A DNA stretch of 64,000 nt from Cryptomeria japonica (taxonomy: Eukaryota; Streptophyta; Pinopsida; Cupressales; Cupressaceae): contig NC_081406.1 in assembly GCF_030272615.1 (NCBI RefSeq), positions 462,734,072 through 462,798,071 on the forward strand. Direction: 5' to 3'. The notes under the pieces are model-generated. The model saw nothing but the letters and a program-made list of their open reading frames with translations. It was not told where the DNA came from and did not search any database. Both the position numbers and the translations under genes were made by a program. Below, one piece after another: positions 24,497-36,500 of this stretch (position 1 is its first letter; each line of letters begins with the position of its first letter).

Positions 24497-25618
24497 GAGT
24501 GGGAGTTCTCGATCGGTGTTAGGACAACATGAGGCAGATGACTCAGAGATTCCTGCAAATGGAGGGGGTTCAGATACTAAGGATCCCAATGATCCCTTAG
24601 ATTTGGGGGACCCAGGGGAAGGACCAACACCACGTGAAGAGAGGCTAGCAGATGAGAGTGGGAAAGGGCAGGTTCAAACTTCAAAAATAGAAGACGGCAA
24701 CTCAGAAGGACCCCAAGGACAGCAAGCAACTAGGGGTTCGAAGAACACGGTGGAGGGAAAAGATTATCTAGAAAAGGATCTTTCATCAATGGATGTTAAG
24801 GGGGGACCCAATTTCAATGGACAGACACGTAAGTGGACCTCTATACTCGGGGTTAAACCTAAAGGTAAGTCCTCATCGTCTCCTATTAAAAACACCTCGA
24901 ATGTGTCTAAGGGCAAGTTTGCTATCATTGTTCCAGATCAAATCATAGATCAAAACATTGCTAGAATGGAAAATACATTGATCGGTAATTTTTTTGGGTC
25001 TAGACCTAATATAGAAATAGTTCGTGGATTTGTCAAAAGAAAGTGGCTCTTGAAAGGTTAGGTTGAGGTGGTAGCAATGAACAAAGGCTATCTATACTTT
25101 TCTTTTTCTTGCGATGAGGATAGAAGAATCATTCTCTATAGTGGGTCTTGGGCAATAGGCAAATACATCATGTACATCCACAAGTGGCACCCTAATGTGG
25201 CAAAAGGGAAGAATTCTGGGAGGAAGATGTTTTTTCAGGAATAGCCAATACCTTCGGGGAGCTTATCGCTATTGACCAAATCATGACATCAAGAAGAAGG
25301 CTGATTTATGCTACGATTTGTGTTGGAGTTGGACCTGACACGAATATGCCAGAAGAAATAGAGATATAATCTAAATTGGGGAAGTGGAAGTAGAATATTG
25401 TTTTTGAAACTATCCCCTTTGCTTGTTTTCATTTTAAAAAATTTGGACATTGGGCTAAAAAATGTCCAAGTATCGAGGGTAAACCCTACCTCCAAACTAA
25501 GGTTTGGAAAAAATTGGATAAGCCTATAAAAGCCTTGGAGTCCAATGACCCGGATCAGGAGAAACAGTCTCAAATTGGATGGGTGGAGGAAGAACTCGCC
25601 AGTGAAGTGGGGAATGAA
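24497..25618 (+). pseudogene. LINE-A ORF1, first part
   Basis: No ATG start is present; the open frame begins at the gypsy junction. After an acidic, Gly-rich N-terminal stretch comes a region aligned with LINE-B ORF1: RKWTSILGVKPKGKSS, GKFAIIVPDQIIDQNIARME and RPNIEIVRGFVKRKW, the start of DUF4283. A TAG at 25059-25061 and a deletion plus frameshift near 25200 follow. The zinc knuckle CFHFKKFGHWAKKC (near 25427) has lost its second cysteine. ORF1 proteins bind element RNA. The frame resumes at 41292 after Copia-2. Confidence 0.87.
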
Positions 25619-25623
25619 CTAAA

Positions 25624-27113
25624 TGATAGTTTTGATACTTAATGTTAAGTACAGATGCCAAGCTAATAAGATGAGAGGGGGGGGGGTGAATCATACAAAC
25701 TTAATCTTCCATAAAAACAACAGATTCAACCTCGGTAACATATACTTCAGTAATATAACCAAAACTACTAAACATACAAACTCAAAAGCATATAAACATC
25801 ATAAAACTCATAACACCAGATTTAATGTGGAAACCCAAATAGGGAAAAACCACTATGGGATTTCGGACCCACTAAGAAATATACTCCTCTAGAGTATGCT
25901 CGGTTAAAAGCAAATCGTGTTAAAGATTACAAACACATTGCTAAATATGACCTGGTTAAGGGATTTCCCTCAGATCTGTTAGGATCTTCACCTTGTTAGA
26001 AGTGACCTTGTTAAAGGATTTCAAACACTCAATCAGAATGTCACCTTGCTAGAGGGTTTTAAAAATAAGACTGTTAAGTCCACTCGGTTAAGAGATTTTC
26101 TGTCACTTTACAAAATAACAGTAATAAAAATCTATCTGCAACTTCACATCTAAAATGCTAAAGCATATTCTTATTTGCTCAATACAATAGGACTTATCTT
26201 GTCCATCTGTTGGGCTCTATACTCTGTTATTCAAAACAGGTCTTCAAGCTTCTATGCTCGGTAATCACTATGTAGCATCCATGTGCATACACTTGCCTGC
26301 ATACATTGTTTATCAACAGTTCATTATTTATAAGCAATTTGCCAACCACTTAATCTCCTTGATCACATTTCCCATGATCAATCATAGCCATCAGATCTTC
26401 AAACATGACTAGGTTCAATGTATCCTTCGATCTGAAAACATTTTACCCCGCCTTGGAACTTGCATACATTTCTTGGAACTTGTGCTAGGGTATTGCAGTT
26501 CAATCTGAGCTGTAGATCTTCCTGCCAATTTTCCTTTGCCATAGATTCTTTAACAAACTTCATTCATGGCATACCAATCATTTAATCATAACCATCTCAT
26601 TAGCTTCCTTCATTAAATAATGCTTATGTTCATTCAATGCATTCTTTTATTACTCGGTTGCAACTCGGTAAATACTAAACTTCACTTGGTAGACATTCTG
26701 CCTTCATTAACCGATAGCGATAACCTTAGGGTTTAATGACTAGGTTCCTTAGGGTTTATCGACTAGGTTCTTTGCTCGGTAACATAGTATAGTATCAACC
26801 TTACAATCAACAACATATGTAGGATATCAAAATGATCAAAACATCATGATCTCATCATTGTCTAACTCGATAATAGTTTCCCATTGAATAACTTATTCCT
26901 CCCCTTATTCATCACATTCTTTCTATGTCTTTTACCGACATCTTTATACTCATGAAATCATACTTCTTAAGATATGGCAACATCATACTGAATTAGAAAA
27001 TCAATTTCTTGACATCAATGACAAAATAATAATATTAAGACGGTAAACATCCTTAATCAATTATATCCATAATCATCAACAACCTTCTCAATATCCTTAT
27101 TGAAATGCCAACA
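25624..27113 (-). repeat. Copia-2 3' LTR
   Basis: 1490 bp, starting TGATAGTTTTGATACTTAATG and ending TTGAAATGCCAACA on the plus strand. It contains GAGAGG(G)n TGAATCA (25674-25692) and GTGGAAACCCAAATAGGGAAAAACCAC (about 25827-25853). It matches 31716-31842 plus 39869-41286, and in opposite orientation both Copia-3 LTRs. Confidence 0.94.
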
Positions 27114-27495
27114 ATCTCCCCCTTTGGCATTGATGGCAAAACCAATTGATTTGACCTAATTGATTCAGATTACTATTCTAAAATGCTAAAATTCTCTCCC
27201 CCTGTCATTAGTCTTCTACCCCATACATTAGTCTTCTCCCCTTTTCTTCAGTCTTCTCCCCCTTTGACAACAATGCCAAAAAGTAAAGAACTAAAACATA
27301 TTTTCTTCCTGTATGAAGTGATTTCTTGCTGTTGTGTGTCAACTTAGTCTCAGTTAGAGCATTTTGTCTTCAATTCTTGTTCCCCGTTATTATTTCCTAC
27401 ACACGTTTAGAAAACATCCTAAAGTGTGTAAATCAGTATCAACTCCTAAAAGATATTCTGTAGAGTCATTGAATTGATGCTTTCACTGAACTTGC
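27114..27495 (-). other. Copia-2 3' untranslated region and polypurine tracts
   Basis: The main PPT is the minus-strand tract CCAAAGGGGGAGAT adjacent to the LTR (27114-27127). Further blocks of the same kind lie inside: minus-strand GGGGGAGA at 27193-27202, and AGAAGACT-type purine runs at 27225-27268, four in all. Similar extra blocks occur in Copia-3. They may serve as secondary plus-strand primers; that role is inferred. Confidence 0.75.
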
Positions 27496-28992
27496 TCAGT
27501 GAATGGAAGATAGGGGTAGGACCCCTAACTTGCTATTGAGATACTGAAAAGTGTCCCTTGGCAGTGGCTTGGTGAAGATATCTGCTATTTGTTCCTTTGT
27601 GCTAACATACTCCAACACCACTTTCTTCTCTTGAGCTTTTTCTCTAAGATAATGATATTTGATAGAGATGTGCTTTGTCTTAGAGTGCATAATAGGATTC
27701 TTTGAAATGCTAATGGCACTAGTATTGTCATAGAATATAGTTACTGGCTCGGTAACTTACTCATTTATACCTTCCAACAGTTGTTTGATCCATTCTATAT
27801 TGGTACAATTCAATGCTGCAACAACATATTCAGCTTCTGTTGTTGACTATGAAACACATCCTTGTTTCTTGCTAAGCCAACTCACTAGTCTTTCTCCTAA
27901 AAAGAAATCTCCTCCACTTGTTCTTTACCTATCATCAATGTTGCCTACCCAATCAGCATCAGTATAAACTTTTAAATCAAAAACATTTCCTTTCTGATAT
28001 GCTAAGCCATAATCTTCAGTGCCTTTCAAGTATCTGAAAATTCCGTTGATTGCTGTCATATGTGTTTCCTTGGGATCTGCAAAGAATCTTGCAACTATAC
28101 CTACTGCATGTGCTATATCTGGCCTACAGTGAACAACATATTGTAGCTTTCCAATCAGGGATCGGTAAAGTGTCTCATCAATAGATGCAAATTCATTATT
28201 CTTTGATAATTTACAGTTGGTAGTCATAGGAGTAGTTACTGGTTTTGAATCCTCCATTCCAAATTTCTTCAAGATTTCCTTTATGTATTTGGATTGAGTA
28301 ATGAAAATCTCATTTTTCATTTGTAGTATCTGTAAACCTATAAAATACTTTATCTCACTGATTAATGACATCTCAAATTCTTTGCTCATTTCATTTCCAC
28401 AAAAGATAATATCATCAACAAATATGGTTGAGATCAGTATTCCGTTTTCATCATTCTTCATGTACATATTGTTGTTTTCACTTGTCCTTATAAAACCAAT
28501 CTTGATTAAATAGGAGTGCAATCTTTCATACCATGCTCTAGGTGCTTGTTTCAAACCACATAAAGCTTTGTTCAATTTACATACCTGATCATTATTCTTG
28601 TCTTCAACAAATCCTTCAGGTTGTTCAATAAAAACTTCTTCCTCTAATATACCATTCAGAAATGCAGATTTGACATCCATTTGATATACCTTGAAATTCT
28701 TGTAAGAAGCATATGCCAACAATGTTCTTACTCCTTCAAGTCTTGCCATAGATGCAAAAGTCTCACCATAAGCAATTCCTTCTTTTTGGGCATAACCTTT
28801 GCAAACTAGTCTTGCTTTATTTTGAATGACCTCACCTTTTTCATTCAGCGTGTTTCTAGAAATCCACTTTATACCAATTACATTTTTGTCCTTTGGTCTT
28901 GGGACTAGTGTCCATGTGTCATTCTTCTTGATTTGATCAATCTCCTCTATCATAGCATTTATCCAATCTTCACTGTTAAATGCCTCTTTCAC
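27496..28992 (-). pseudogene. Copia-2 reverse transcriptase and RNase H
   Basis: A 355-codon open frame (28992-27925) starts in the connection to integrase ([17 protein letters not shown]) and contains [38 protein letters not shown] and the intact catalytic FVDDIIFCGN. RNase H begins with KVYTDADWVGN. Stops follow at about 27925 and 27840, and the C-terminal piece 27690-27496 ends with KHISIKYHYLREKAQ..EQIADIFTKPLP. RT and RNase H would make element DNA from RNA. Confidence 0.93.
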
Positions 28993-29114
28993 TATCCTCG
29001 GCTAAAATTCAGATATCAAACATGTGTTCTATCTCAGTTTGTTCCTTGTCATCACTGGATCATTCTTATCTCCTATAATCTAACTTGATGTATGATGTCT
29101 TCTTACATACTTGG

Positions 29115-30375
29115 CTAATATAGGTTCGGTAGGCTCTGTATGATATTCTTCATATTAGGTAATTGAATATTCTCTTCATTTCCTTCAACAGTTTTCTCGG
29201 TAAGACTTGTCAGTTGAACATAGACAAATTCATCATAATCTTCTAGTTCCTTGGAATTTACTTCATCATTTCTTTCTACAAATTCATCAATTTTCACATT
29301 TACACTTTCTACTATTTTGTTAGATGATTTGATCAGACATTTAAATGCTTTGCTTCTAGAAGAAAACCTAGAAATGTTCCTTCTTCACCTTTCTAATCAA
29401 ACTTTCCATTTCTATCATCTTTGTGAACATAGCATCTACTTCCAAAGATTTTAAAATAACTTACATTAGGTTTCTTGTCATACCAGATTTCATATGGTGT
29501 CTTCAAAGTTCCTTTCTTCAGTTGTACTCGGTTCAGGGTGTAAACTGTTGTTCTTATTGCTTCTCTCCAAAATGTTTGTGACACTTTCTTTTCAATCATC
29601 AAGGTTCTGGCACAATCTACAATAGATCTATTTCTTCTCTCAGCAATTCCATTTTGTTGTGGAGTTCTCGGTGCAGAGACTTGTCTTTTTATACCATGAT
29701 CATTGCAGAATAAGTTGAACTCATCAAATGTGAACTCTCCTCCTCTATTTGATCTAAGACATTTCAGTTTTCTTCCTATTTCATTTTCAACTCTTGCCTT
29801 GTACCATTTAAACATTTGGAAAGCTTCTGATTTTTCTTTTAAAAACATAACTGACATCATCCTTGAGTAATCATCCACAAATAATATGAAATATTTATCA
29901 CCATAGTAACTTTGAACTTTCATAGGGCCACAAAGATCACTGTGCACAAGATCTAAAATTCCCTTAGAAGTGTAGAACTTACTTGTAAAGCTTGAACTTG
30001 TCATTTTACCCATCTGGCATCCTCAACACATAGCATTCTCAGGTTTTTCCAAACTCGGTAGACCTCTTTCTTGGCGCTTCTTGCTTCTTTTGATCAGATT
30101 ATCAAAATTTACATGACAAAACCTTTTATGCCATAACCAGGTATCATCTATCTTTGCATACAAACACTTTTTCCGAGTTGAGTCAAGGTGAAATGTGTTA
30201 CATTTTGTTTGTGTCCCAGTAGCAGCTAACTTTCCATGCTTGTCATGAACTTTGGCAATTCCTTTTGAAATTCTATTCAGTAACCTGTGTTGTTTAGTTG
30301 TGCTACACTCAACAAATTGTATTTCAAACCTTCAACCCAATAAACATCATTGCATTTTGCATTGTCAAGAAGTGT
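29115..30375 (-). pseudogene. Copia-2 integrase
   Basis: The pre-integrase zinc region is visible around 30050-30180 on the minus strand (WLWHKRFCHVNFDNLI). The core is open for 206 codons (30013-29393) with DLVHSDLCGP, FVDDYSRMM and PRTPQQNGIAERRNR. The middle residue of the DDE triad has changed: LRSNRGGEF here, against LRSDRGGEF in Copia-3. The C-terminal extension with a chromodomain-like spacer is broken by frameshifts at about 29390 and 29110. Integrase of this copy would be inactive. Confidence 0.9.
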
Positions 30376-30381
30376 TATAGA

Positions 30382-31650
30382 TCATTTACCTTTTACCAGA
30401 CATGGTGTATCATTACCAAATCTTACATAGCCTCCATCATAATCTTCTAACATAACAAACTTGTGTTTATCACCTGTCATGTGATGCGAACATCCACTAT
30501 CTATGATCCAAGAATTATTAGTATTAATGTGAGATATTAGGGCTTTTTCTTCATACCTTTCTTCATCTGATCCATCTTTGATAGCCACATAAACTACTTC
30601 CTCTGTATCAGTTTCATCTGATTTATCATCATTGGATTCCTCATCAACTATTAGGCATGACTTTCTATCTCTTCTCCTGAAATCTCGGTGTCCTCTGTAA
30701 TGATTATCTTTCTGTCTGTCATCTCGGTAATCTCTCTTTTCAGTAGATTCTTTGTCAAGACAGTTAGAAGCCATATGTCCTATCTTATCACAATTGAAAC
30801 ATTTCAAAGGTAGTTTTCTTTTATACTTACCTTTGCCTCTCGGTAACCTTCTGGCCAATAGTGCTTCAAATTCTTCTTGCTTTCTGATTTCCTCATATAG
30901 TTTATGTACTTCTTCCATGTTCTTGCGAAATCTTTCACTTGCTCCACTGTGATCCCGTTTAGTGTACTTACTCATTCTATCATTGTAATCATCAAATTCA
31001 CCAATATGAAAAGAACTAAATGTAGATTCAACTTTATTTACCGAAGACCCACTATTATCAAAATTACTTAACTCAAATGCATGTAGCTTACCAATAGTAG
31101 CATCCAAAGAAATTGGCATATTGGGTACATACCTCAATTCATTGATTGCAGAGACTGGGATTGTATAATCTGGTAGAAGGGTTCTTAACAACTCACTTGT
31201 TATATCCTTTTCTTCAATAGTTCCACTTGCTCCTTTGATTTGACTGACAATCTCCTTTAGTCTTGTACTGTACTAGGTTATGTTCTCACCTTCATTCATC
31301 CTCATAGATTCAAGTTTTCCTCTTAGACTGTCCACTTTTTCTCTTTGAACATCTTCATCACCGCCATACACAGATATGAGATTGTCCCACATTGCCTTTG
31401 CATCATTGCAGCCTTCTAGATCATTAAACTCCGAGTTGGTCAATGTAGATGTTATTTCAATCATTGCTTGGATATGTTCTTGCTTTGCCTTTATCTCTTC
31501 CATTGTCAGTGGATAGGTCCTCGGTGTAATGAAATCATTCTCCAGATAATATACAATATATTCTCCAACTCCTGATAGATGCAGCTTCATCCTTTTCTGC
31601 CATGTAGAGAAACTTGACTTGTTCAACTTCGATGCATCCCTCTTATACAT
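30382..31650 (-). pseudogene. Copia-2 gag and protease
   Basis: The start ATG is at 31650 (MYKRDASKLNKSSFSTWQKRM), close to the primer site. The frame to 31273 and from 31191 to 30382 is the same, with stop codons between. Gag has YYLENDFITPRTYPLTMEEI and LRGKLESMRMNEGENIT of the UBN2 type, then an intact CCHC knuckle CFNCDKIGHMASNC near 30770-30815. The protease motif SWIIDSGCSHHMTGDKHKF follows near 30470-30520. Gag and protease shape the particle and process the polyprotein. Confidence 0.9.
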
Positions 31651-31699
31651 CTTTAGATCTTTTCCTCAAGTGCCTTTAAAATTTTTCTTCCGGAGTCTA

Positions 31700-31715
31700 A
31701 AGCTTTGATACCAAT
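31700..31715 (-). other. Copia-2 primer binding site
   Basis: The minus strand reads ATTGGTATCAAAGCTTTAG next to the 5' LTR. This is the initiator-methionine tRNA site TGGTATCAGAGC with one G to A change. The same site is unchanged in Copia-3. Confidence 0.92.
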
Positions 31716-31842
31716 TGATAGTTTTGATACTTAATGTTAAGTACAGATGCCAAGCTAATAAGATGAGAGGGGGGGTGAATCATACAAACTTAATCTTCCA
31801 TAAAAACAATAGATTCAACCTTGGTAACATATACTCCAGTAA
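31716..31842 (-). repeat. Copia-2 5' LTR, inner part
   Basis: 127 bp from TGATAGTTTTGATACTT to AACATATACTCCAGTAA, matching 25624-25755. It is cut off by LINE-B, whose target duplication is its last 17 bp. The rest of the LTR resumes at 39869. Confidence 0.93.
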
Positions 31843-31869
31843 CACCAAGTTGTGACAACTTAGTAAAAA

Positions 31870-33447
31870 ATGGGAGGAGCAGGAGGAGCGGGAGCTCAAA
31901 TTTCAAATTTCCATCAAGGTGGGAACCCTGGTTCCAATGGTGAGAGTGGCCAGATGAATGGTGCTGGTCCTATTGTCGATAAGGAAAAGCCCTCAGACCT
32001 TCTAGTTTCGGTTGCTGACTCACAGTCCGATGGTACTCTGTTTGCCATGACAGCGGATTCTTCTGGGCATCTAGGGGTAGGGTCCAATGGGGGGTCTATG
32101 CCACTAGTTTACTTTGTGGATAACAGGAGGGAGGGGAAAAAATGGTCTTCCATTTTTGGATCTAGACCAACTGGTAAATCCTCCCTTCCTCCTGTTAAGA
32201 ACATTTCTGACCCTTCTGGTGGTAAGTTTTCTATCTCCATCCCTGACCAGGTTCTGGACCATAATATCAATAGTATGTCGAACTCCTTGGTAGGGAAATT
32301 TATGGGTCCGTGCCCAAACATTGAAGTTGTTAGGGCCTTTGTTAATCGAAAATGGGCACTTAAAGGAGATGTAGAGGTCTCGGCTCTACCCAAAGGTCTT
32401 CTATCTTTCTCTTTTTCATGTGAAGAAGATAAGGTTAAGATCTTGTGCGGGAGTCCTTGGATGGTGGGAAGGACAGCCCTGGTCCTAAGAAAATGGCATC
32501 TGAAATTAAATATGAATGATTATATTCTGGAACAGGTTCTAGTTTGGATAAAACTCCCAAGATTGCCTCTCGAGTATTGGGCAGAAAGCATCTTCTCTGG
32601 AATAGCAAGCTCTTTGGGTGAGCTGCTCTCTATTAACCTAGTCACTGCTTCAAAAAGAAGATTAACCCATGCAAGGTTCTGTGTTGGAGTAGCCCCTGAG
32701 GCAGATATGTCAGAACAGATTGATCTAGTTTCAAAACTAGGAACCTGGAAGCAATATATAGAATATGAAACTATTCCTTTTATTTGTTTCCATTGTAAAA
32801 AGGTAGGTCATTGGGCAAAATCTTTCCCAAAAAAGCAAAAGGCGGAGCCTAATCAGTTAAAACCTCGGATTGAAAGCCAGAATATGCCAGAGAAAAGGGT
32901 GTGGAAAGTTAAAAACATAGAAAATAAGGAAAAAAATTCAAATTGCTTTTCTCCTTTGGGGGAACAGAAGGAAGCTTCAAAATCTATCTTCAGTCCCACG
33001 GTTCAGGAGGCAGATAGGAATGAAACAACCAAAGCTAGCCCCATAAAAATTATACAGAAAAGGGATTTGATTTATCAGAATGATCCTCCAAAAGAAAAAG
33101 ATGAAGTGGTGGATGACACATATGAAAATAAGGCAGTAGAAGCTAGAGACTATCAACCGGAGGAAGGTGAGATCCCAAATCCACAAGTTGAAAGAACAGA
33201 CTCTTCTATAGCCATACCTAGTTATGAAATACAAGAAGCCCAAAAGTGTGCAATTTTGGGATTGAGTCTTTCAGATTCGGATCAGCATTCAAGAATAGAA
33301 AACATTATTTCAACTAAGTCTAGAACTCCTAAATGGGGTAATGAAGATGAAATTTCCAAAACCCTAACCAATCCGGAAGTGGCTCCTATGTCAGAAATTG
33401 AATGGAAGCAGCCTAACACAGGAGTAAGAAAGCAGCAACACCCTTGA
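31870..33447 (+). CDS. LINE-B ORF1 protein (DUF4283 plus zinc knuckle)
   Basis: This is an open frame of 525 codons with an ATG start. Residues 1-85 are Gly- and Ser-rich. Residues about 90-240 form a DUF4283-type domain (GKFSISIPDQVLDHN, NIEVVRAFVNRKW, LLSFSFSCEEDK, LEYWAESIFSGIASSLGELL). A zinc knuckle follows at about 310 (CFHCKKVGHWAKSF), in which the last cysteine of CCHC is phenylalanine. The C-terminal 200 residues are charged, with EEGEIPNP. In plant LINEs this protein binds element RNA and helps form the particle that carries it back to the nucleus. It has no premature stop, unlike ORF2, but the zinc site is probably non-functional. Confidence 0.9.
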   Translation: MGGAGGAGAQISNFHQGGNPGSNGESGQMNGAGPIVDKEKPSDLLVSVADSQSDGTLFAMTADSSGHLGVGSNGGSMPLVYFVDNRREGKKWSSIFGSRPTGKSSLPPVKNISDPSGGKFSISIPDQVLDHNINSMSNSLVGKFMGPCPNIEVVRAFVNRKWALKGDVEVSALPKGLLSFSFSCEEDKVKILCGSPWMVGRTALVLRKWHLKLNMNDYILEQVLVWIKLPRLPLEYWAESIFSGIASSLGELLSINLVTASKRRLTHARFCVGVAPEADMSEQIDLVSKLGTWKQYIEYETIPFICFHCKKVGHWAKSFPKKQKAEPNQLKPRIESQNMPEKRVWKVKNIENKEKNSNCFSPLGEQKEASKSIFSPTVQEADRNETTKASPIKIIQKRDLIYQNDPPKEKDEVVDDTYENKAVEARDYQPEEGEIPNPQVERTDSSIAIPSYEIQEAQKCAILGLSLSDSDQHSRIENIISTKSRTPKWGNEDEISKTLTNPEVAPMSEIEWKQPNTGVRKQQHP

Positions 33448-33580
33448 CATCCTTGATTAGGAAATCTAGTAGAATAGCTCAAGTTGATGTGGGATATGTC
33501 TCCTCTTCCCCAGGGCGACCCTCTAATCACAAAGTTAGAACTCAAAAAACTCTCAAGGAGCTGGGAATTGGTAAGTAACT

Positions 33581-36500
33581 ATGAAGATAGTCTCTTGGAA
33601 CTTAAGGGGTCTAAACAATCCCCATAAACATGATATTATTAGGAATATGATAAGAGATAGCAATCCTAACATTTTTCTTATTCAAGAAACCAAAATGAGT
33701 AGAGAAAAAGTTGAATCTTTGAAGTTTTTTAAAAATAGTAAAATTAGTGGGGGAAGTTCTGAGGGTGCTTCTTGAGGCATTGTAACCATCTGGAATCTTA
33801 ACACTATTAAAGGCCAGGTCATTATTCAAGAAGGTAATTTTTCTTGTACTAAATTTGAGCATCTTAAAGATGGTTTTTCATGGGTTCTCACAAACATTTA
33901 TGCTCCTAATACCTTAAAGGCTAGAAACTCTTTTTGGAAAAGGAAAAAACAGGCTAGGGAAAGTTTCAAAAATCTAAGTTGGATGGTTATGGGGCATTTC
34001 AATATGCCCTTAAAAGAGGAGGAAAAATTTGGAGGCAGCCCGCCTTAGCTGGAAAGTAGGATGGCCCTCATGGATTTTATTTATTCTCTAGCTCTTAATG
34101 ATTTGGAGATATAGGGTTGTAATTTCACATGGACAAATAGAAGAAATGGTAATGACCTTATTCAAGTGCGCCTTGACCGAACTCTTATTTTTGATGATTT
34201 GTACAGTCAGTATTTATGTTCTTTATCTGCTCATGTTCGAGTTGGTTCCAATCACTTTCCAATTACTTTTAATGCTGATTTGATCAACAGAATAAAAAAT
34301 TATCCCTTTAGATTTGAAAAAATGTGGACTCTTCACCCTGATATTAAAAAATATATTCAAAAATGGTGGAGTATCCAAGTTGAGGGAACGACAATGTTCA
34401 AAGTGGTTAAGAAGCTCAAAAGTGTGAAGGACAACATCCGAATCTAGAATAAGAACAACTTTGGGAATATATTTGAGGCTAAGAGTAAAATTTAGGAAAA
34501 CCTTAAAGAAATATAGAACTAGATCCAAAAGGATGGTTTCAGTACTGTTTCTATTGCTAAGGAGAATGAGATTCTTAAGAAATACCATGATATTATTACT
34601 AAAGAGGAAATGTTCTAGAAGCAAAGATCGAGATGCATGTGGCTCAAGGAAGGAGATAGGAATACAAGATTCTTCCATATGTCAACCATCAAACATAAAG
34701 CTGCCAACAGGATGAACAAGTTAGTTGTGGACAATGAGGAGTTGGTCAAGGAAGATGAAATAAGGAATGAAACTAAGAGGTATTTCTCGGACCTCCTTTC
34801 GAGGGATCAAAGTCTGGATGTTGAAGCTCAGTCCTCTTTTCTTCAGAACATTCCTCATCTCATTAATGACCAAAATAATGTATTTCTCTCTTCCATTCCT
34901 TCCACTTTAGAAATTAAAAATGTTGTTTTCTCCTTTGATGGAAACAAAGCTCCTAGTCCTGACGGTTTCCCAATGCTCTTTTTTCAAGAATTTTTGGACA
35001 TTATCGGAACTGATGTTCCTAATGGGCTTAAGGAATTCTTTGGGGCTAGAAAACTCTTGAAGGAAATAAATGGTACTTTTATTGCTCTTATCCCCAAGAT
35101 TCAAGGTGCTAGTTCTCTGGACAAGTTCAGACCTATTAGCCTCTGCAATTCCTTTTACAAGATCATATCTAAGGTTCTGACCTCTAGACTCTTGTCTATT
35201 CTCCCGACTTTAATTAAACACCAGCAAAATGGGTTTGTTCTTGGTAGACAAATTCTTGATTCCATTATTACTGTTCATGAGAATATTCACTCTCTTGTTA
35301 AAGCGAAGAAGCAGGGTCTCATCCTTAAGCTCGATCTCTCCAAAGCCTATGATAGGGTTGACTGGTCTCTTCTTCAAAAAGTCCTCACTTCCTTTGGGTT
35401 TGCCCAAAGAGTTGTGGATCTTTTCTCCCAACTTACCAATGCTGTGTCCTTTGCTGTTCTTGTCAATGGTTCTCCTTCAACCTTTTTCCAAGCTTCGAGA
35501 GGTCTTAGGCAAGGAGAGCCTATCTCCCCCATCCTTTTCATTATTATGGCAGAATGCTTTGGATGGACCATGGAAAATTTGGTGCAGATAGGATCCTTTA
35601 AGGGTCTCCAACCTTCTTCTACTGACCTTATTTGTTCACACCAATAGTTTGTTGATGCTACAATTATTATGGGGGAATCAAACATCTCAGAAGCTAAAGT
35701 TCTGAAGAATACCTTGTGTAAATATGCTTTTGCAATGGGGTAGCTTATTAACTAGGCCAAAAGTGATGTCTTTTTCATTAACACCCCGGAGAGAAGACAA
35801 CAAAGGATCAACAAAATTCTGGAGTGTAAGATTGTTGACCTTCCTACTACCTACCTTGGTCTCCCCATGGGGATTACTCCTCCTGACTCCTATTGGAGTT
35901 CGCTGGTTGATAAATTTCACAAAAAACTTGCAGGCTAGAAAGGGGCTCTCTTAAGTCAAGCTAGTAAGCTCCTTCTTCTTAAGGCTACTCTTCAAAGTAT
36001 CCCCATTTATGCTCTTAGCTTATTCAAAATTCAAGGCAAGTATGCTAAAGCTATTGAGAAAATACAAAGAAGATTCCTATGGTCTGGGGTTGAGGAAAAG
36101 CAAAGAATGTCCTTGGTGGCATGGGATCAGGTCTACAAGCCAAAAAGCAAAGGTGGTCTGGGGCTTAGGAGGATTCACACTTTAAATGAAGCTCTCTTGT
36201 CAAAACAAGTTTGGAGATGGTTTAACTCTGACTCTGAATGGTGCAAAATTTGGAGAAGTAAGTATTCTCTTTTGTCTTCTTCTTTATCATCTTTTCTTAA
36301 TTTGGATCTTAGTATAAATAGATCTCATATTTGGAACCATGTTTCTAAATGTAAAGATGTGATTGCTAAAGGTGTGACATGGAAACTTGGAAATGGCAGA
36401 AAAGTTAGATTCTGGGAGGATCCTTGGCTTTTTGACAAACCCCTAATGGATTTCTATGAGTGGGCTTCCCATGCCCCCTCTTGTATTGGCTCTTTTGGTA

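Noticed and set aside
34223-34678. Minus-strand frame of 151 codons in LINE-B
   Set aside because: It is the antisense of the endonuclease and RT region of ORF2.
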